From contig CALPMT020000010.1 in assembly GCA_943324745.2 (NCBI GenBank), forward strand, positions 1 to 64,000: a stretch of 64,000 nt of DNA, written 5' to 3'. Source of the stretch: Chitinophaga pinensis (GTDB lineage: Bacteria; Bacteroidota; Bacteroidia; Flavobacteriales_D; Crocinitomicaceae). Below are positions 1 through 8,625 of the stretch, in pieces. A program made the translations under genes and the position numbers. Within the stretch, counting starts at the first letter, position 1. The number at the start of each line of letters is the position of its first letter. The notes beneath the pieces are model-generated. The model ran no database searches, had not been told where the DNA came from, and saw only the letters and a program-made list of their open reading frames with translations.

Positions 1-117
1 CAAGGTAAAGTTGTTTCTGAAAATACAACAATTGATTTGAGCAATTTATCAGGTGGAATATACATGTTCAGCTTCGGAGAAAATATGCAGAATACATTCA
101 AAGTTATTAAAGAATAA
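1..117 (+). CDS. C-terminal end of a T9SS-secreted protein (partial)
   Basis: Frame 1 is open from the first base and ends with TAA at 115-117. The 38 visible residues include IDLSNLSGGIYMFSF and end in FKVIKE. This is the usual end of a type A sorting domain of the Bacteroidota type IX secretion system (pattern: ...DLSxLxxGIYxxxF...KVIKE). The protein is therefore secreted or surface-attached, but its main domain lies left of the window and cannot be named. An attC-like repeat starts 5 bases after the stop, so it may be the last gene of a cassette. Confidence 0.7.
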   Translation, partial: QGKVVSENTTIDLSNLSGGIYMFSFGENMQNTFKVIKE

Positions 118-121
118 GCCA

Positions 122-245
122 GCCCTTAACAGGCGTTTTGCAAAAAAAATGGGTTCGGTGATTAATTAAACATTCTACCGCGCTTCGGGTTTTGGGTGTT
201 TTGCCTCGGTATCGCCCATCGCTAAAGGAGCAAAACGTTATGGGC
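122..245 (+). repeat. attC-like site A (putative integron recombination site)
   Basis: The left end reads GCCCTTAAC (122-130), then AGG and CGTTTTGC. The right end reads GCAAAACG then TTATGGGC (to 245). The two ends are complementary in the outer GCCC/GGGC, in the TAAC/GTTA core and in the inner CGTTTTGC/GCAAAACG, with three unpaired bases on one arm only. That asymmetry is what attC sites of integrons show. The 124-base length lies in the usual attC range. The interior carries the dispersed core at 187-227. Calling it attC is inference; no integrase is visible. Confidence 0.55.
187..227 (+). repeat. Dispersed core repeat, copy 1
   Basis: About 40 bases holding GGGTGTTTTGCCTCGG and CGCCCATCGCTAAAG. 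Related copies lie at 6301-6343, 8654-8739 and 10668-10757, always between genes and always in the same orientation. Copy 1 and the copy at 6301 continue into AAAACGTTATGG, the right end of an attC-like site. Confidence 0.7.
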
Positions 246-395
246 AAATTCATACCCAAGATAAAGCCAAAAACCACTGAATCAACCTGACTAATAAAAG
301 AAAAGTCAGCAGATAGTCCAAAAAATAATATCTGGGTCAGAATATGCCGAACAAGACCTAAAAACTTAAAGTAGGCAAAACTTAACTTATCATAA

Positions 396-803
396 ATGAA
401 AAAAACTATTTTTCTAAGTCTACTTTTAGTAACACTTTTTGGTTTACCCTCTGTTTCGCAATCAATTACTGTAAAAGATGGAAATTATAATATCCAATTG
501 CGTATTGACAGTGATATTGTGAAAAATAATAATTATAAAATCATAGGGCGAATTGACGGTAACATAATTAAAGACGGTAATTATACTATTATTTGCCGAA
601 TTGACGGTAACACAATTAAAGATGGTAATTATAATATTATAGGCCGAATTGACGGTAACACAATTAAAGATGGCAATTATAATATTGTTGGCCGAATTGA
701 CGGTAACACAATTAAAGATGGTAATTTTAATATTGTTGGCCGAATTGACGGTTCACCACGAAGTCAACAAAAGATTGCAATTCTGTATTTTATTGTATTG
801 TGA
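396..803 (+). CDS. Exported protein of six 16-residue repeats, 5-fold beta-flower-like
   Basis: 135 residues: a signal peptide (about 1-22, ending in SVSQS) followed by six tandem 16-residue units. The consensus unit is IKDGNYNIIGRIDGNT, with the first two units more diverged. The period of short beta turns rich in DG and GRID resembles the small exported 5-fold beta-flower proteins of Bacteroidota; that link is from memory of the pattern and no function follows from it. The last unit runs into an unrelated tail (SPRSQQKIAILYFIVL), which may be a frameshifted or newly acquired C-terminus. It is flanked by attC-like sequences on both sides. Confidence 0.65.
   Translation: MKKTIFLSLLLVTLFGLPSVSQSITVKDGNYNIQLRIDSDIVKNNNYKIIGRIDGNIIKDGNYTIICRIDGNTIKDGNYNIIGRIDGNTIKDGNYNIVGRIDGNTIKDGNFNIVGRIDGSPRSQQKIAILYFIVL
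470..755 (+). repeat. 48-bp coding tandem repeat
   Basis: The word ATTGACGG recurs at 552, 600, 648, 696 and 744, exactly 48 bases apart, so each DNA unit codes for one 16-residue protein unit. The later units are nearly identical in DNA, which points to recent duplication. Copy number is expected to vary between strains. Confidence 0.9.
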
Positions 804-907
804 TATTTTGTAGCATATCCATTAGACAAAATAAAATTATAGGCAAAAATTGGCGGTTAAAATTGACACAGTTATGATTTTGATTACAATTCCAATAAAT
901 AAAAACC

Positions 908-1024
908 CATAACAGCTGTCAAGCGCCAACCCAAGTTTTCGCTTATGAACAACAATGAATTTAAATCAAATTAATTCTATCTTCGAAACAACGTTGTATG
1001 TGAAGAGTTTTGGGTCGAGCGCCT
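908..1024 (+). repeat. Weak attC-like inverted repeat B
   Basis: CATAACAGCTGT at 908-919 is followed by AGCGCCAACCCAA (922-934). A partly complementary arm, TTGGGTCGAGCGCCT, lies at 1010-1024. Between them is ACAACGTTGTATG (989-1001), which also pairs imperfectly with the left TAACAGC core. The limits are uncertain and this is the least regular of the sites listed. Confidence 0.3.
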
Positions 1025-1069
1025 AGCAGCAAAACCTTGAGCGTAATTATATAGCAAAACATTAACACA

Positions 1070-2257
1070 ATGAAGCAGATGAAATATATAATAATACTAA
1101 CATTTCCAATATTAATATTTGGTCAGACCGAACATTTGGTTCAACCTAATATGGCCGACCCTTTAAGTAGTGCCCCAAATAATTTCCACTATACCTATAC
1201 GAATCAAAACATTACACAGAAAAATAAATTATTCCTATTTTTTCCTGGTACAGGTGCTGTTCCATTTAATTATCGGGAAATTCTGAAGCACGCTGCTAAC
1301 CTTGGTTATCATTCAATAGGTTTAACCTACCCAAACAGCGATGCAATTAATCAAATCTGTTTATCTTCGACAGACACAACGTGTCACAGCAGAGCCAGAT
1401 TAGAAGTTTTTGATGGTATTGACAGGCATTCAGCAATAAACATAGATACGAACAACTGTATTGAAACAAGAACTTTGAAGCTTTTAAGGTATTTAAACAA
1501 CACATATCCAACAGAAAATTGGGGGCAATATTATACTGGAAATCAAATACAGTGGAATAAAGTAATAGTAAGTGGACATTCTCAAGGCGGTGGACACGCA
1601 GGAATTATCTCAAAAATAAAGCAAGTCGAAAGGGTGGTAATGTTTGCCGCATTGGATTGGATAACATTGCTCAACAGAAATGCTGACTGGATAACTTGGA
1701 AAGGACAAACCCCTGACAACAAATATTATGGTTTCACACACCAAAATGACGAGGCAGTATATTTTAATACAATTCAAACGACTTGGGCTAATTATGGTAT
1801 GAATAATTTTGGCAATTTAATATTAGTTGACACAACAACAATTCCCTACAACAACTCTCATCAATTATACACATTACTTAGTCCAGCAAATGATCCAACT
1901 AAATTTCACGGAAGCCCTGTTGCTGATGCTTACACGCCAATAAATTCAGGTATTCCGGTTTTCCGTCCGGTATGGACTCACATGATTGAAGGAAATCAAA
2001 CATTAAGTTCTATCAATGAGTCGTATAGTTCATCAACTATTTTAATTTACCCTAATCCAATTAGTTCTTTCGTAAGCTTAAAAGGTATAGAAATCAATAA
2101 TTTAGACTATAAAATTTATAGTTCACAAGGTCATTTAATGTTGGAAGGAAAACTTGAAAATTCAACCATTGATTTGACATATTTACTCAAAGGGATTTAT
2201 ATTTTACAACTGAATCAAGAAAATAATAGGAGAACGTTTAAACTGATGAAAGAATAA
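1070..2257 (+). CDS. Secreted alpha/beta hydrolase with T9SS sorting domain
   Basis: 395 residues. A signal peptide (about 1-18, ending IFG) leads into an alpha/beta-hydrolase core. FFPGTGAVPFNYR (about 57-69) looks like the oxyanion-side loop, and GHSQGGG (169-175) is a nucleophile elbow with Ser171. Candidate acid and histidine residues lie in the stretch 240-310 (WTHMIEG). It resembles the BPSS1187-type hydrolases, whose substrate is not known to me. Residues about 318-395 form a type IX sorting domain (IYPNPIS, LKGIYILQL, FKLMKE), so the enzyme is exported across the outer membrane. It stands alone between non-coding gaps and shares no operon. Confidence 0.75.
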   Translation: MKQMKYIIILTFPILIFGQTEHLVQPNMADPLSSAPNNFHYTYTNQNITQKNKLFLFFPGTGAVPFNYREILKHAANLGYHSIGLTYPNSDAINQICLSSTDTTCHSRARLEVFDGIDRHSAINIDTNNCIETRTLKLLRYLNNTYPTENWGQYYTGNQIQWNKVIVSGHSQGGGHAGIISKIKQVERVVMFAALDWITLLNRNADWITWKGQTPDNKYYGFTHQNDEAVYFNTIQTTWANYGMNNFGNLILVDTTTIPYNNSHQLYTLLSPANDPTKFHGSPVADAYTPINSGIPVFRPVWTHMIEGNQTLSSINESYSSSTILIYPNPISSFVSLKGIEINNLDYKIYSSQGHLMLEGKLENSTIDLTYLLKGIYILQLNQENNRRTFKLMKE

Positions 2258-2382
2258 GGAACGCATAACAGTGTACAAGTACCACATCCCTCTCTCAGGC
2301 ATAATATAGGGCTAGGATCGCACGCAAACTGGTGGTCAGGATTAATCAACTACATCGTCTTAAATAGATTGACTAAAATTAA
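2258..2382 (+). other. Gap with a lone TAACAG core
   Basis: Seven bases after the stop lies CGCATAACAGTGTACAAG, which has the left core of the attC-like sites. No matching right end with GTTATGCG was found before the next gene, so the site is degraded or the resemblance is chance. Confidence 0.25.
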
Positions 2383-4392
2383 ATGAAAATGAAAAAACAA
2401 GTTAAAAACTATTTATTTAATACAATTACATTTATATTCTATACGCTTTCTGTAAATGCTCAAACGACTATTGTACCAGTTAATTCCTATGGTGTTTGGG
2501 ACAGATCAAATGCCTATGATATTTCAGTGAATACTGATTACAACTATTTACGAGGTAAAAGTGCCGACGTAAACTGGAAAGATGTGCAAAAAGATAACTC
2601 AAATCAATACGATTGGTCTGAAATACAAACTATATTACAATCAGCTCACACTAAAAATCAGATGGTTAACATAAGCGTAGGGGTTGGTCCAGATGCCCCT
2701 GCTTGGATTTACGCTAATGGTGTAACTAGTGTGCTTACTAATGATACACAACATCCAAATTGGAAACAATATCCGTATTATTTGGACATCGATTATAAAA
2801 CATATTATTTCAATCTGATAGAAAGTTTCGGCAATTTCTTGCGATCACAACCAGTAAATCTATTCAATCATATTGCATATGTTCAAGTAAAAACTGGATG
2901 TACAGGAGATGAAGTTGCCTATAAGGGGGCTCCTCTCAATTCATCTTATACTATATCCGATAATCAATGGCGTGAATTCCGTTTAGAAGTATTTGAAAAA
3001 TTTAGATTAACATTTAATACGGGGAATAACAACACCCAAATTAGACTTCTTTTTAATAATATTGATCCTGTTGACGAACCTTTAGAGTGGCAATGGATAA
3101 CCAATCATATTAGTAATGGATTTGGAACAAAAGGCGGAGCGTACGCCAGAGGACATCACCTTTCAGATGAATTAGATTTTAAGACCACTTGGACACCTTA
3201 TCTTGTTAATCCACAAGGATTACATTTATTTTCTGCAGCAGAAATGGATCAAACATGGACGAAGCCTTTGTACCAAATTAATGTACCATTAAGCTTTTAC
3301 TGGGGCGCATTAAGTGGGCTAAATACGGGGCTTTCTGTTTGGCTTGTTACCCAAAGTGCGTTAGAAGAAGCACAATCAAACCCAGAATTACATGATGTTT
3401 TTAAGCTGTTTAATAAATATTCCAAACAAGTATATCCAAGCACTGCTGATGCAGCCTATTCCATTTTCCATGAAGGTTTAAATTCTCAAAACACCATTAA
3501 ATTTCCGGAAAACACTTATGGTCAAGCCAATAAGCAAAATCAGGCTAGATATATTGCTATTTGTAATGCCTATAAAAGTCGTGGCGCTCAAATGGATGAT
3601 GTGTTTTCGGCTACCCAAGGTCAAGTATATCAACGTGACCAGCAAAAAGGGTTTAATGATGCCGGATGGAATATTGAAGAAGGAAATTACGAAAGATGGA
3701 TCAGTCAAATAAATCCAGATTTAACTTCAATTGGTCTCTTTAGAGTGAGAGGAATTATCAATACAAGCGCTTCAAAGTACGACCGTTTTGCGCGTTCTTT
3801 TGAAAACAGTAGCGGTAAAGACACAATGTATTTTAAATTCGATTCGGATGTATTTTCACTTTCAGATCCAGACAGTTTAATAGTTAAAATTACGTGGCTT
3901 GATAAAAATGCAAATTCGACTTGGTCATTAAAATATTATGATTTATTGGGCTTACAGAATGCATTAAATATAAAAGGAATTGGTGATAATCAGTGGAAAA
4001 CAACTAATGTAATCATACACAATCCACTTATTAACCAAAAAGGAGTTTTAGGTTCTGATTTTATTTTGGTAAATACAGATAACATTGATGATATCTTTCA
4101 TGGCATTGAGGTAGATATTACACGAAAAGTTAACTTAGCCTCTATTGATTACAATCATGATAACATTGAAACATTAATTTTCCCAAACCCAACATCGAAT
4201 TTACTTTATTGGAATAAAAATATTCTAACAGATGAAATTATTATGTACAATTCAAAAGGGCAAGTAGTTTCAAACGTCAATAGACCTGAAAATAATTCAT
4301 TTAGCTTAATAAATTTAGAAAAAGGGATATATTATATTGTATTTTTAAAAGATAAAAAAAGAATATTATCCAAGAAAGTAATTAAAGAATAA
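2383..4392 (+). CDS. Secreted glycoside-hydrolase-like protein with T9SS sorting domain
   Basis: 669 residues with a signal peptide (to about residue 26, VNAQ). Residues about 30-350 read like a (beta/alpha)8 barrel of the beta-galactosidase/GH5-GH42 type: a start DRSNAYDIS, then WSEIQTILQSAH, APAWIY (105-110), VQVKTGCTGDE with Glu177, and LHLFSAAEMDQ with Glu287. Two glutamates about 110 residues apart fit a retaining clan GH-A acid/base and nucleophile pair, but that assignment is inference. A beta-rich stretch follows (about 450-590), then a sorting domain (FPNPTSNLLYWN, EKGIYYIVF, KKVIKE). The stop codon lies within TAACAGG, as in many integron cassettes. The family could not be named. 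Confidence 0.6.
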   Translation: MKMKKQVKNYLFNTITFIFYTLSVNAQTTIVPVNSYGVWDRSNAYDISVNTDYNYLRGKSADVNWKDVQKDNSNQYDWSEIQTILQSAHTKNQMVNISVGVGPDAPAWIYANGVTSVLTNDTQHPNWKQYPYYLDIDYKTYYFNLIESFGNFLRSQPVNLFNHIAYVQVKTGCTGDEVAYKGAPLNSSYTISDNQWREFRLEVFEKFRLTFNTGNNNTQIRLLFNNIDPVDEPLEWQWITNHISNGFGTKGGAYARGHHLSDELDFKTTWTPYLVNPQGLHLFSAAEMDQTWTKPLYQINVPLSFYWGALSGLNTGLSVWLVTQSALEEAQSNPELHDVFKLFNKYSKQVYPSTADAAYSIFHEGLNSQNTIKFPENTYGQANKQNQARYIAICNAYKSRGAQMDDVFSATQGQVYQRDQQKGFNDAGWNIEEGNYERWISQINPDLTSIGLFRVRGIINTSASKYDRFARSFENSSGKDTMYFKFDSDVFSLSDPDSLIVKITWLDKNANSTWSLKYYDLLGLQNALNIKGIGDNQWKTTNVIIHNPLINQKGVLGSDFILVNTDNIDDIFHGIEVDITRKVNLASIDYNHDNIETLIFPNPTSNLLYWNKNILTDEIIMYNSKGQVVSNVNRPENNSFSLINLEKGIYYIVFLKDKKRILSKKVIKE

Positions 4393-4983
4393 CAGGTGCT
4401 ACACTTAATAAGAAAGCATTCAAGTAGCAGTACCTATAAGAAGTGAGAGAAAATTTAGTATCGAACATGCACTAATACTTGAAAGGCTATTTAAAATAAA
4501 TGCGGAAATACTGCTTGAAGTACAGCTTAAAATGAGTTAATTGAAGCGAAACGATCTCATCGAGGTGAATATGATAAATTCAATTTACGCGATTTAATAA
4601 CTGTTTAATGTTGCAAAAAAACTTGCACTCAGAAATTTAAAGACTAAATAACTTTACGTATAACATGCCTTATGCGTTATACTGAAATCCCCCTATATTC
4701 GAGAGTCGGCACAAAGACTAGGGCCGGAACGTTATTACGTCACCTTAAAAAATAGAAAAAAACGATTTGCTATTGTGACATGAAAAATAATATAACTTTT
4801 ACACCATGTTTGAAAAAGAAATAATCGTATGACAAAGAGGATTTATTCACAGTTGAATTATATAAAATAGGAAGTCAACGTATTTTTAAACCAATGAACT
4901 GGTGTTTTTAATTTAAAAATGGCTTCAGCTAAGAATTAAATAATTAATATTATGGTTATCAATTCATCAATATTTTTTTAGCT
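4393..4983 (+). other. 591-base gap without a gene
   Basis: No convincing reading frame on either strand. The gap begins with the TAACAGG core that overlaps the upstream stop codon and holds the attC-like site at 4656-4740. The stretch 4741-4983 is very AT-rich and probably carries the promoter of the gene at 4984, though no clean -33/-7 pair was found. Confidence 0.5.
4656..4740 (+). repeat. attC-like site D
   Basis: The left end ACGTATAAC (4656-4664) matches the right end GTTATTACGT (4731-4740): the reverse complement of the right end is ACGTAATAAC, one extra base. Inside, CCCTA and TAGGG pair, and ATGCC opposes GGCCGGAAC. The 85-base length and one-base asymmetry fit attC sites. It lies in a long gap between two same-strand genes. 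Confidence 0.5.
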
Positions 4984-5568
4984 ATGAAATTTTCCTTTTT
5001 TACAGTGTTTTCTATTTTATTTTTTACAAGTATTTCTTATTCTAATTCTGATCAAACCTCAGAAATTGAATTAAAAAAAATAGAACTTGAGGAAAAGAAA
5101 TTCGATACTGTGATGGAACAACGTTCATCGCGTGTAAATTCGAATAAAGATCAGTTAACAGTAAAGTCAACTGAGACTTCTGATGAGTTTGATTTTTTAA
5201 ATGGTGAATGGTATGGATCAATAGGTAATAAACAGATTAGAATAATGATAGAGTCCGTTGTTGGTAATCAATTAAAAGGGTACAATATTGTTAGTAACAA
5301 TAAACGCCCAATACAAGGGACAGTTACAAAATTGAACGTTAAACGAAAAGCAACTTGTCAATCGGATTATTGTGCTTATTATAAAGTCATTTTAAGTGAG
5401 CCTGGCGATCACAAATGGGATGGTGTTTTTACCTTAGAATTTGAAGCCACATCAATTGATGGTGCTGACGAAAATGGAACTATTTATTGGTTTCATGTTG
5501 GTGATGGACAATGGAAATCTTACGATGGCAAGTTAGTTAATCAAGTGATGAATTTAAAAAATATTTAA
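4984..5568 (+). CDS. Exported protein of unknown function, small beta domain
   Basis: 194 residues. Signal peptide about 1-20 (ISYSNS); then a charged linker with ELKKIELEEKKF; then a domain from about residue 70 that starts DFLNGEWYGSIG and continues KQIRIMIESVVGNQLKGYNIV. The pattern of a short tryptophan strand, a glycine turn and alternating hydrophobic strands suggests a small lipocalin-like beta fold. The exported protein at 13063 shows a similar start (GTVGKQNIMMTL), so the two may be distant relatives; this is inference. Two cysteines (CQSDYC, about 127-132) could form a disulphide. No function is assigned. Confidence 0.55.
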   Translation: MKFSFFTVFSILFFTSISYSNSDQTSEIELKKIELEEKKFDTVMEQRSSRVNSNKDQLTVKSTETSDEFDFLNGEWYGSIGNKQIRIMIESVVGNQLKGYNIVSNNKRPIQGTVTKLNVKRKATCQSDYCAYYKVILSEPGDHKWDGVFTLEFEATSIDGADENGTIYWFHVGDGQWKSYDGKLVNQVMNLKNI

Positions 5569-5759
5569 TCTAGTTATATACCAAGTTAAATTACGCCGAA
5601 TGGTAAAATTTAGTGTGATTTTAAATAGAATTTCTGATAAGTTGTTAACTATGATTTTTTATGCTCAATACTTAAAAAAGAGCTATCACTTTAATATTTA
5701 ATCCTTTAATTTTGAGAGTTTTGTTTAAGAATAGGTGTATTTTACATAAAAAAACTAAA

Positions 5760-6179
5760 ATGAAAAAATTACTACTAATTGCACTATTTACTTTTCAGGT
5801 TATACATGCTTTTAGCCAAAACACAGAACCCAATTATACGCTGAAAGATGCTTGTGAAGCAAGCAAAAATAATTGCTGGAAGTTAGATTTGTGCTGGAAT
5901 GAAGATTTGCAAGATTATTCCACAGTTAGCACTTCCGATATTTTATTCAAGTATTTTCCTGAAAAAAATTCAAATTGTTCGAATACCACCACATATCGAT
6001 TGAAACCTATAAGTGGTAATAATAACTTTGCTATCTGGCAATATAAAGATGCTACTATTAATATTCGGGTGAGAATGAAAATGGTAGAATCAATGTTTGG
6101 TTATCAGTTATTTGATGTGAGTGTTAAAAATATATTAGTAAATACTTGTCAACCTAAAACCTTCAACTGGAAGGAATAA
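5760..6179 (+). CDS. Exported hypothetical protein
   Basis: The start at 5760 is chosen because it begins a clear signal peptide (MKKLLLIALFTFQVIHAFSQ); an upstream in-frame start at 5712 would put 16 charged residues before it. The mature part is about 119 residues and has six cysteines, among them DACEASKNNCWKLDLCWNE and one near the end (VNTCQPK), which suits a disulphide-bonded secreted protein. It shows no sorting domain. I do not recognise the family. It stands alone between gaps. Confidence 0.55.
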   Translation: MKKLLLIALFTFQVIHAFSQNTEPNYTLKDACEASKNNCWKLDLCWNEDLQDYSTVSTSDILFKYFPEKNSNCSNTTTYRLKPISGNNNFAIWQYKDATINIRVRMKMVESMFGYQLFDVSVKNILVNTCQPKTFNWKE

Positions 6180-6212
6180 TAAGTGATGGGTTGGTAAAAA
6201 GTAAAAATCCCG

Positions 6213-6343
6213 ACCTAACACAACGTAGTGGCAAAATCAGTAAAAAATACTTCGTATACTTGCGATCTTTTTAGTAATTTAATGCTAGAAAATAACTTCA
6301 GTGTTTTTATACACCCCCATCGCTAATTCGTAAAACGTTATGG
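6213..6343 (+). repeat. attC-like site F with dispersed core, copy 2
   Basis: The left core ACCTAAC (6213-6219) opposes GTTATGG (6337-6343); beside them CACAACG opposes TAAAACG. The last 43 bases (6301-6343) match site A in GTGTTTT, CCCATCGCTAA and AAAACGTTATGG. The left half is not alike between the two sites, as expected for attC sites, which keep their ends but not their middles. The stretch 6180-6483 holds nothing else recognisable. Confidence 0.45.
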
Positions 6344-6483
6344 AAGAATTTATATAAAATAGCGGTTCAGGTAGGTTAGCCATCAATTAATAATTAACAA
6401 AAGTTGAGACTAGAAAACCACAATAAAAACAGGGAGTATTCTGAAAATCCTTAAGAGTAAGAGTAATTAAAATTCATAGTCAA

Positions 6484-6735
6484 ATGAAGACTTTAGTATT
6501 ATTTGCACTACTATCTTTCAATGGTGGGAGTGATGTTTTTAACACTGAGGCCAAAGCGCCTTCTCAGTGGTGCGTAAAAATGAAATGTTCAACAGATGGT
6601 TTTGGACAGTGCACAATGGTAGAGGTTGAAGCGAATGACCAATATGAGGCAAGAAAAAAAGCTGTCGCAAAATACCCTGATTGTAATTTTATGAGTGCTT
6701 ATGAAAAAATGAATCAAAAGTGCACATGCAATTAA
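6484..6735 (+). CDS. Small cysteine-rich exported protein
   Basis: 83 residues. The start MKTLVLFALLSFNGG is hydrophobic but short, so export is likely rather than certain. The rest contains six cysteines (WCVKMKCS, GQCTM, PDCNF, KCTCN), probably disulphide-bonded. The stretch VEVEANDQYEARKKAVAKYPDC resembles the helical end of small domains found in Bacteroidota secreted proteins, but no family is assigned. The stop is TAACAAA, followed 12 bases later by the best attC-like site of the region. Confidence 0.5.
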   Translation: MKTLVLFALLSFNGGSDVFNTEAKAPSQWCVKMKCSTDGFGQCTMVEVEANDQYEARKKAVAKYPDCNFMSAYEKMNQKCTCN

Positions 6736-6743
6736 CAAACCTG

Positions 6744-6870
6744 CTAATAACAGTACATTTGCGGATATGCCGGGTTTAGTGGTAATATAAACATTCAGCT
6801 TCTAGTAAAATGAAAGAAACTGCTACTAAATCCGCCACTACGCAAAGCAACAAGCAAACAACTGTTATAC
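6744..6870 (+). repeat. attC-like site G (best example)
   Basis: The outer arms TAATAACAGTACATTTGC (6745-6762) and GCAAACAACTGTTATAC (6854-6870) pair over TAACAGT and TTTGC with a small central mismatch. A second pair, GCCGGGTTTAGTGG (6769-6782) and CTACTAAATCCGCC (6823-6836), is complementary at 11 of 14 positions. The whole can fold as one long imperfect hairpin with its ends conserved and its middle variable, with a right core GTTATAC. This is the architecture of an integron attC site. Confidence 0.6.
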
Positions 6871-6888
6871 TCAAGATTAAATTACGAA

Positions 6889-8625
6889 GTGAGTAGAAAG
6901 CAACTGACAGAAAAACATCATTTTATTAACGACACAATTTTTCGACTAAAAACTCTTGTGTTGACTGGAACTAGAATTGTCAAAAATTTACTGAATCCCT
7001 CTATTAAATTCAAAGACAACAACCAACTTATAAATGAACAAATAATTGCTTTTTCTGAAAGTGACCTTTGGAATCCATTTGACACTCAAGAGAATTGGAT
7101 ATTGACTGCTGGTAAAGTTGAAAATTTACGAATTGCATCCCGAAAAATTAATGGAATTGAAATTAAAGCAAATGAAGTTTTTAGTTTTTGGAAGCATATC
7201 GGAAATCCAAATATTGGTCAAGGCTACGTAATTGGAAGAGAAATTAGGGAGGGGTGTATTGTACCAACTATTGCAGGAGGTCTTTGCCAACTTTCAAATG
7301 CACTTTACGATACAGCTTTAAAAGCAAATTTTGACATTATCGAAAGGCATAAACATACAAAAGTCATAAAAGGCTCACTTGCAGAACAAGACCGAGATGC
7401 AACTGTAAAATGGAATTACATTGATTTACGGTTTAAGTCAAGTAAGGATTTTAGAATTGAAACAGAATTGAGCGCAGACAAACTAATTGTACGTTTCAAA
7501 AGCAAACAAAAAAACATAAAATCTGAAAAAAGTAATTTCAACCTGAAGCAATCGGACAAACTTAACGACTGTTATTCTTGCGGAAATTCAGCCTGCTTCA
7601 AACACCCAGATAGAAGTTCTGTGAAACAAGAAATTGAAACTACAACTTTTATTCTAGACGAAAAATGGAATGAATTTGACGATTATGTTCAATCAATCTC
7701 AAAAGACAGTGACAATTTTATAATATCTCTAAAAAGAAATACTTTTATCAGAACAGAGCGATATTCATGGAAGGCAATCAAATCACACAAAATTAATGCA
7801 ACAACAAGACAGGGAATTTATCGCGCATTAAAATTGAGATTTGCACCCAAACAGAACAATGTATTTGAGTTGATGTTACATCTTGACAAGAAAATCGCAA
7901 AAGCAGCTGCACATCAAATTCCACTAGAAACAACTCATGTAGTTATAGCCCAAAACTTATTACCGTTCGTATACGAAACAGGAGTTTTAGGAGGCAGATC
8001 TTTTGACGTCTTGATGAAGCGATTACCGATTGAAAAACTGCACGAAAGACTAGATTATGCGCATTCGAAACACCCCGAAAGTCCAACATTGAATGATTAT
8101 AGAGCAACAAATAAATTAGCAAAAATTGAAAACATTGCACTTACAAAGGCTAGAAAAATAATCACTCCTCATTCAGAAATTGCAGAAATTTTCAAGAACA
8201 AGGTTGTAAAATTAAATTGGCAAATTCCAACAACATCAAACGCATATTCAAAAGGAAACAAAATACTTTTTCCAGCATCAGCCTTAGGTCGAAAAGGCGC
8301 TTATGAAATTAAACGACTTGCATTAGAATTAAATATAGACTTGCTAATTTCTGGAAGTGCCATTGAAAAAGACAACTTTTGGGACACAATTAAAGTTGAA
8401 AAGTTTAAAGGTGACTTTAATGAAGTTGGCTTAGTGATATACCCTACTTATGTTGAACATCACCCTCGACAAATTCTAAAAGCCATTTCAAAAGGTATTC
8501 CAATAATTACTTCAACGGCATGCGGAGTTGATGACTTAGACAAAGTAATACTCGTTGAACTAGGAAACTATGAGCAATTAAAAAATGAAGTTATTAAACA
8601 GTTAGAAATGAAACACTATGCTTAA
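6889..8625 (+). CDS. VanW-domain protein fused to a glycosyltransferase-like domain
   Basis: 578 residues, starting with GTG. Residues about 80-205 form a VanW domain: EVFSFWKHIGNPNIGQGY, VPTIAGGLCQLSNALYDTAL, and RDATVKWNYIDLRF. A linker with Cys228, Cys231, Cys236 and His239 (CYSCGNSACFKH) could bind a metal. Residues about 270-575 resemble a GT-B glycosyltransferase; the end (FPASALGRKGAYEIKR, then YPTYVEHHPRQILKAISKGIPIITS) has the shape of a GT4 donor-binding half. VanW lies in vancomycin-resistance clusters but its biochemical role is not established, so no resistance should be inferred. No signal peptide is seen. The stop overlaps TAACAGCG, the left core of the local repeats. Confidence 0.75.
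   Translation: MSRKQLTEKHHFINDTIFRLKTLVLTGTRIVKNLLNPSIKFKDNNQLINEQIIAFSESDLWNPFDTQENWILTAGKVENLRIASRKINGIEIKANEVFSFWKHIGNPNIGQGYVIGREIREGCIVPTIAGGLCQLSNALYDTALKANFDIIERHKHTKVIKGSLAEQDRDATVKWNYIDLRFKSSKDFRIETELSADKLIVRFKSKQKNIKSEKSNFNLKQSDKLNDCYSCGNSACFKHPDRSSVKQEIETTTFILDEKWNEFDDYVQSISKDSDNFIISLKRNTFIRTERYSWKAIKSHKINATTRQGIYRALKLRFAPKQNNVFELMLHLDKKIAKAAAHQIPLETTHVVIAQNLLPFVYETGVLGGRSFDVLMKRLPIEKLHERLDYAHSKHPESPTLNDYRATNKLAKIENIALTKARKIITPHSEIAEIFKNKVVKLNWQIPTTSNAYSKGNKILFPASALGRKGAYEIKRLALELNIDLLISGSAIEKDNFWDTIKVEKFKGDFNEVGLVIYPTYVEHHPRQILKAISKGIPIITSTACGVDDLDKVILVELGNYEQLKNEVIKQLEMKHYA

Noticed and set aside
470-755. Regular 48-bp repeats as a CRISPR array
   Set aside because: There are no unique spacers; the repeats are contiguous, in frame, and code for a repeated protein.
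6889-8625. VanW as a vancomycin resistance gene
   Set aside because: VanW domains are common outside van clusters, no vanHAX or vanRS genes are present, and Gram-negative bacteria are not the usual setting.
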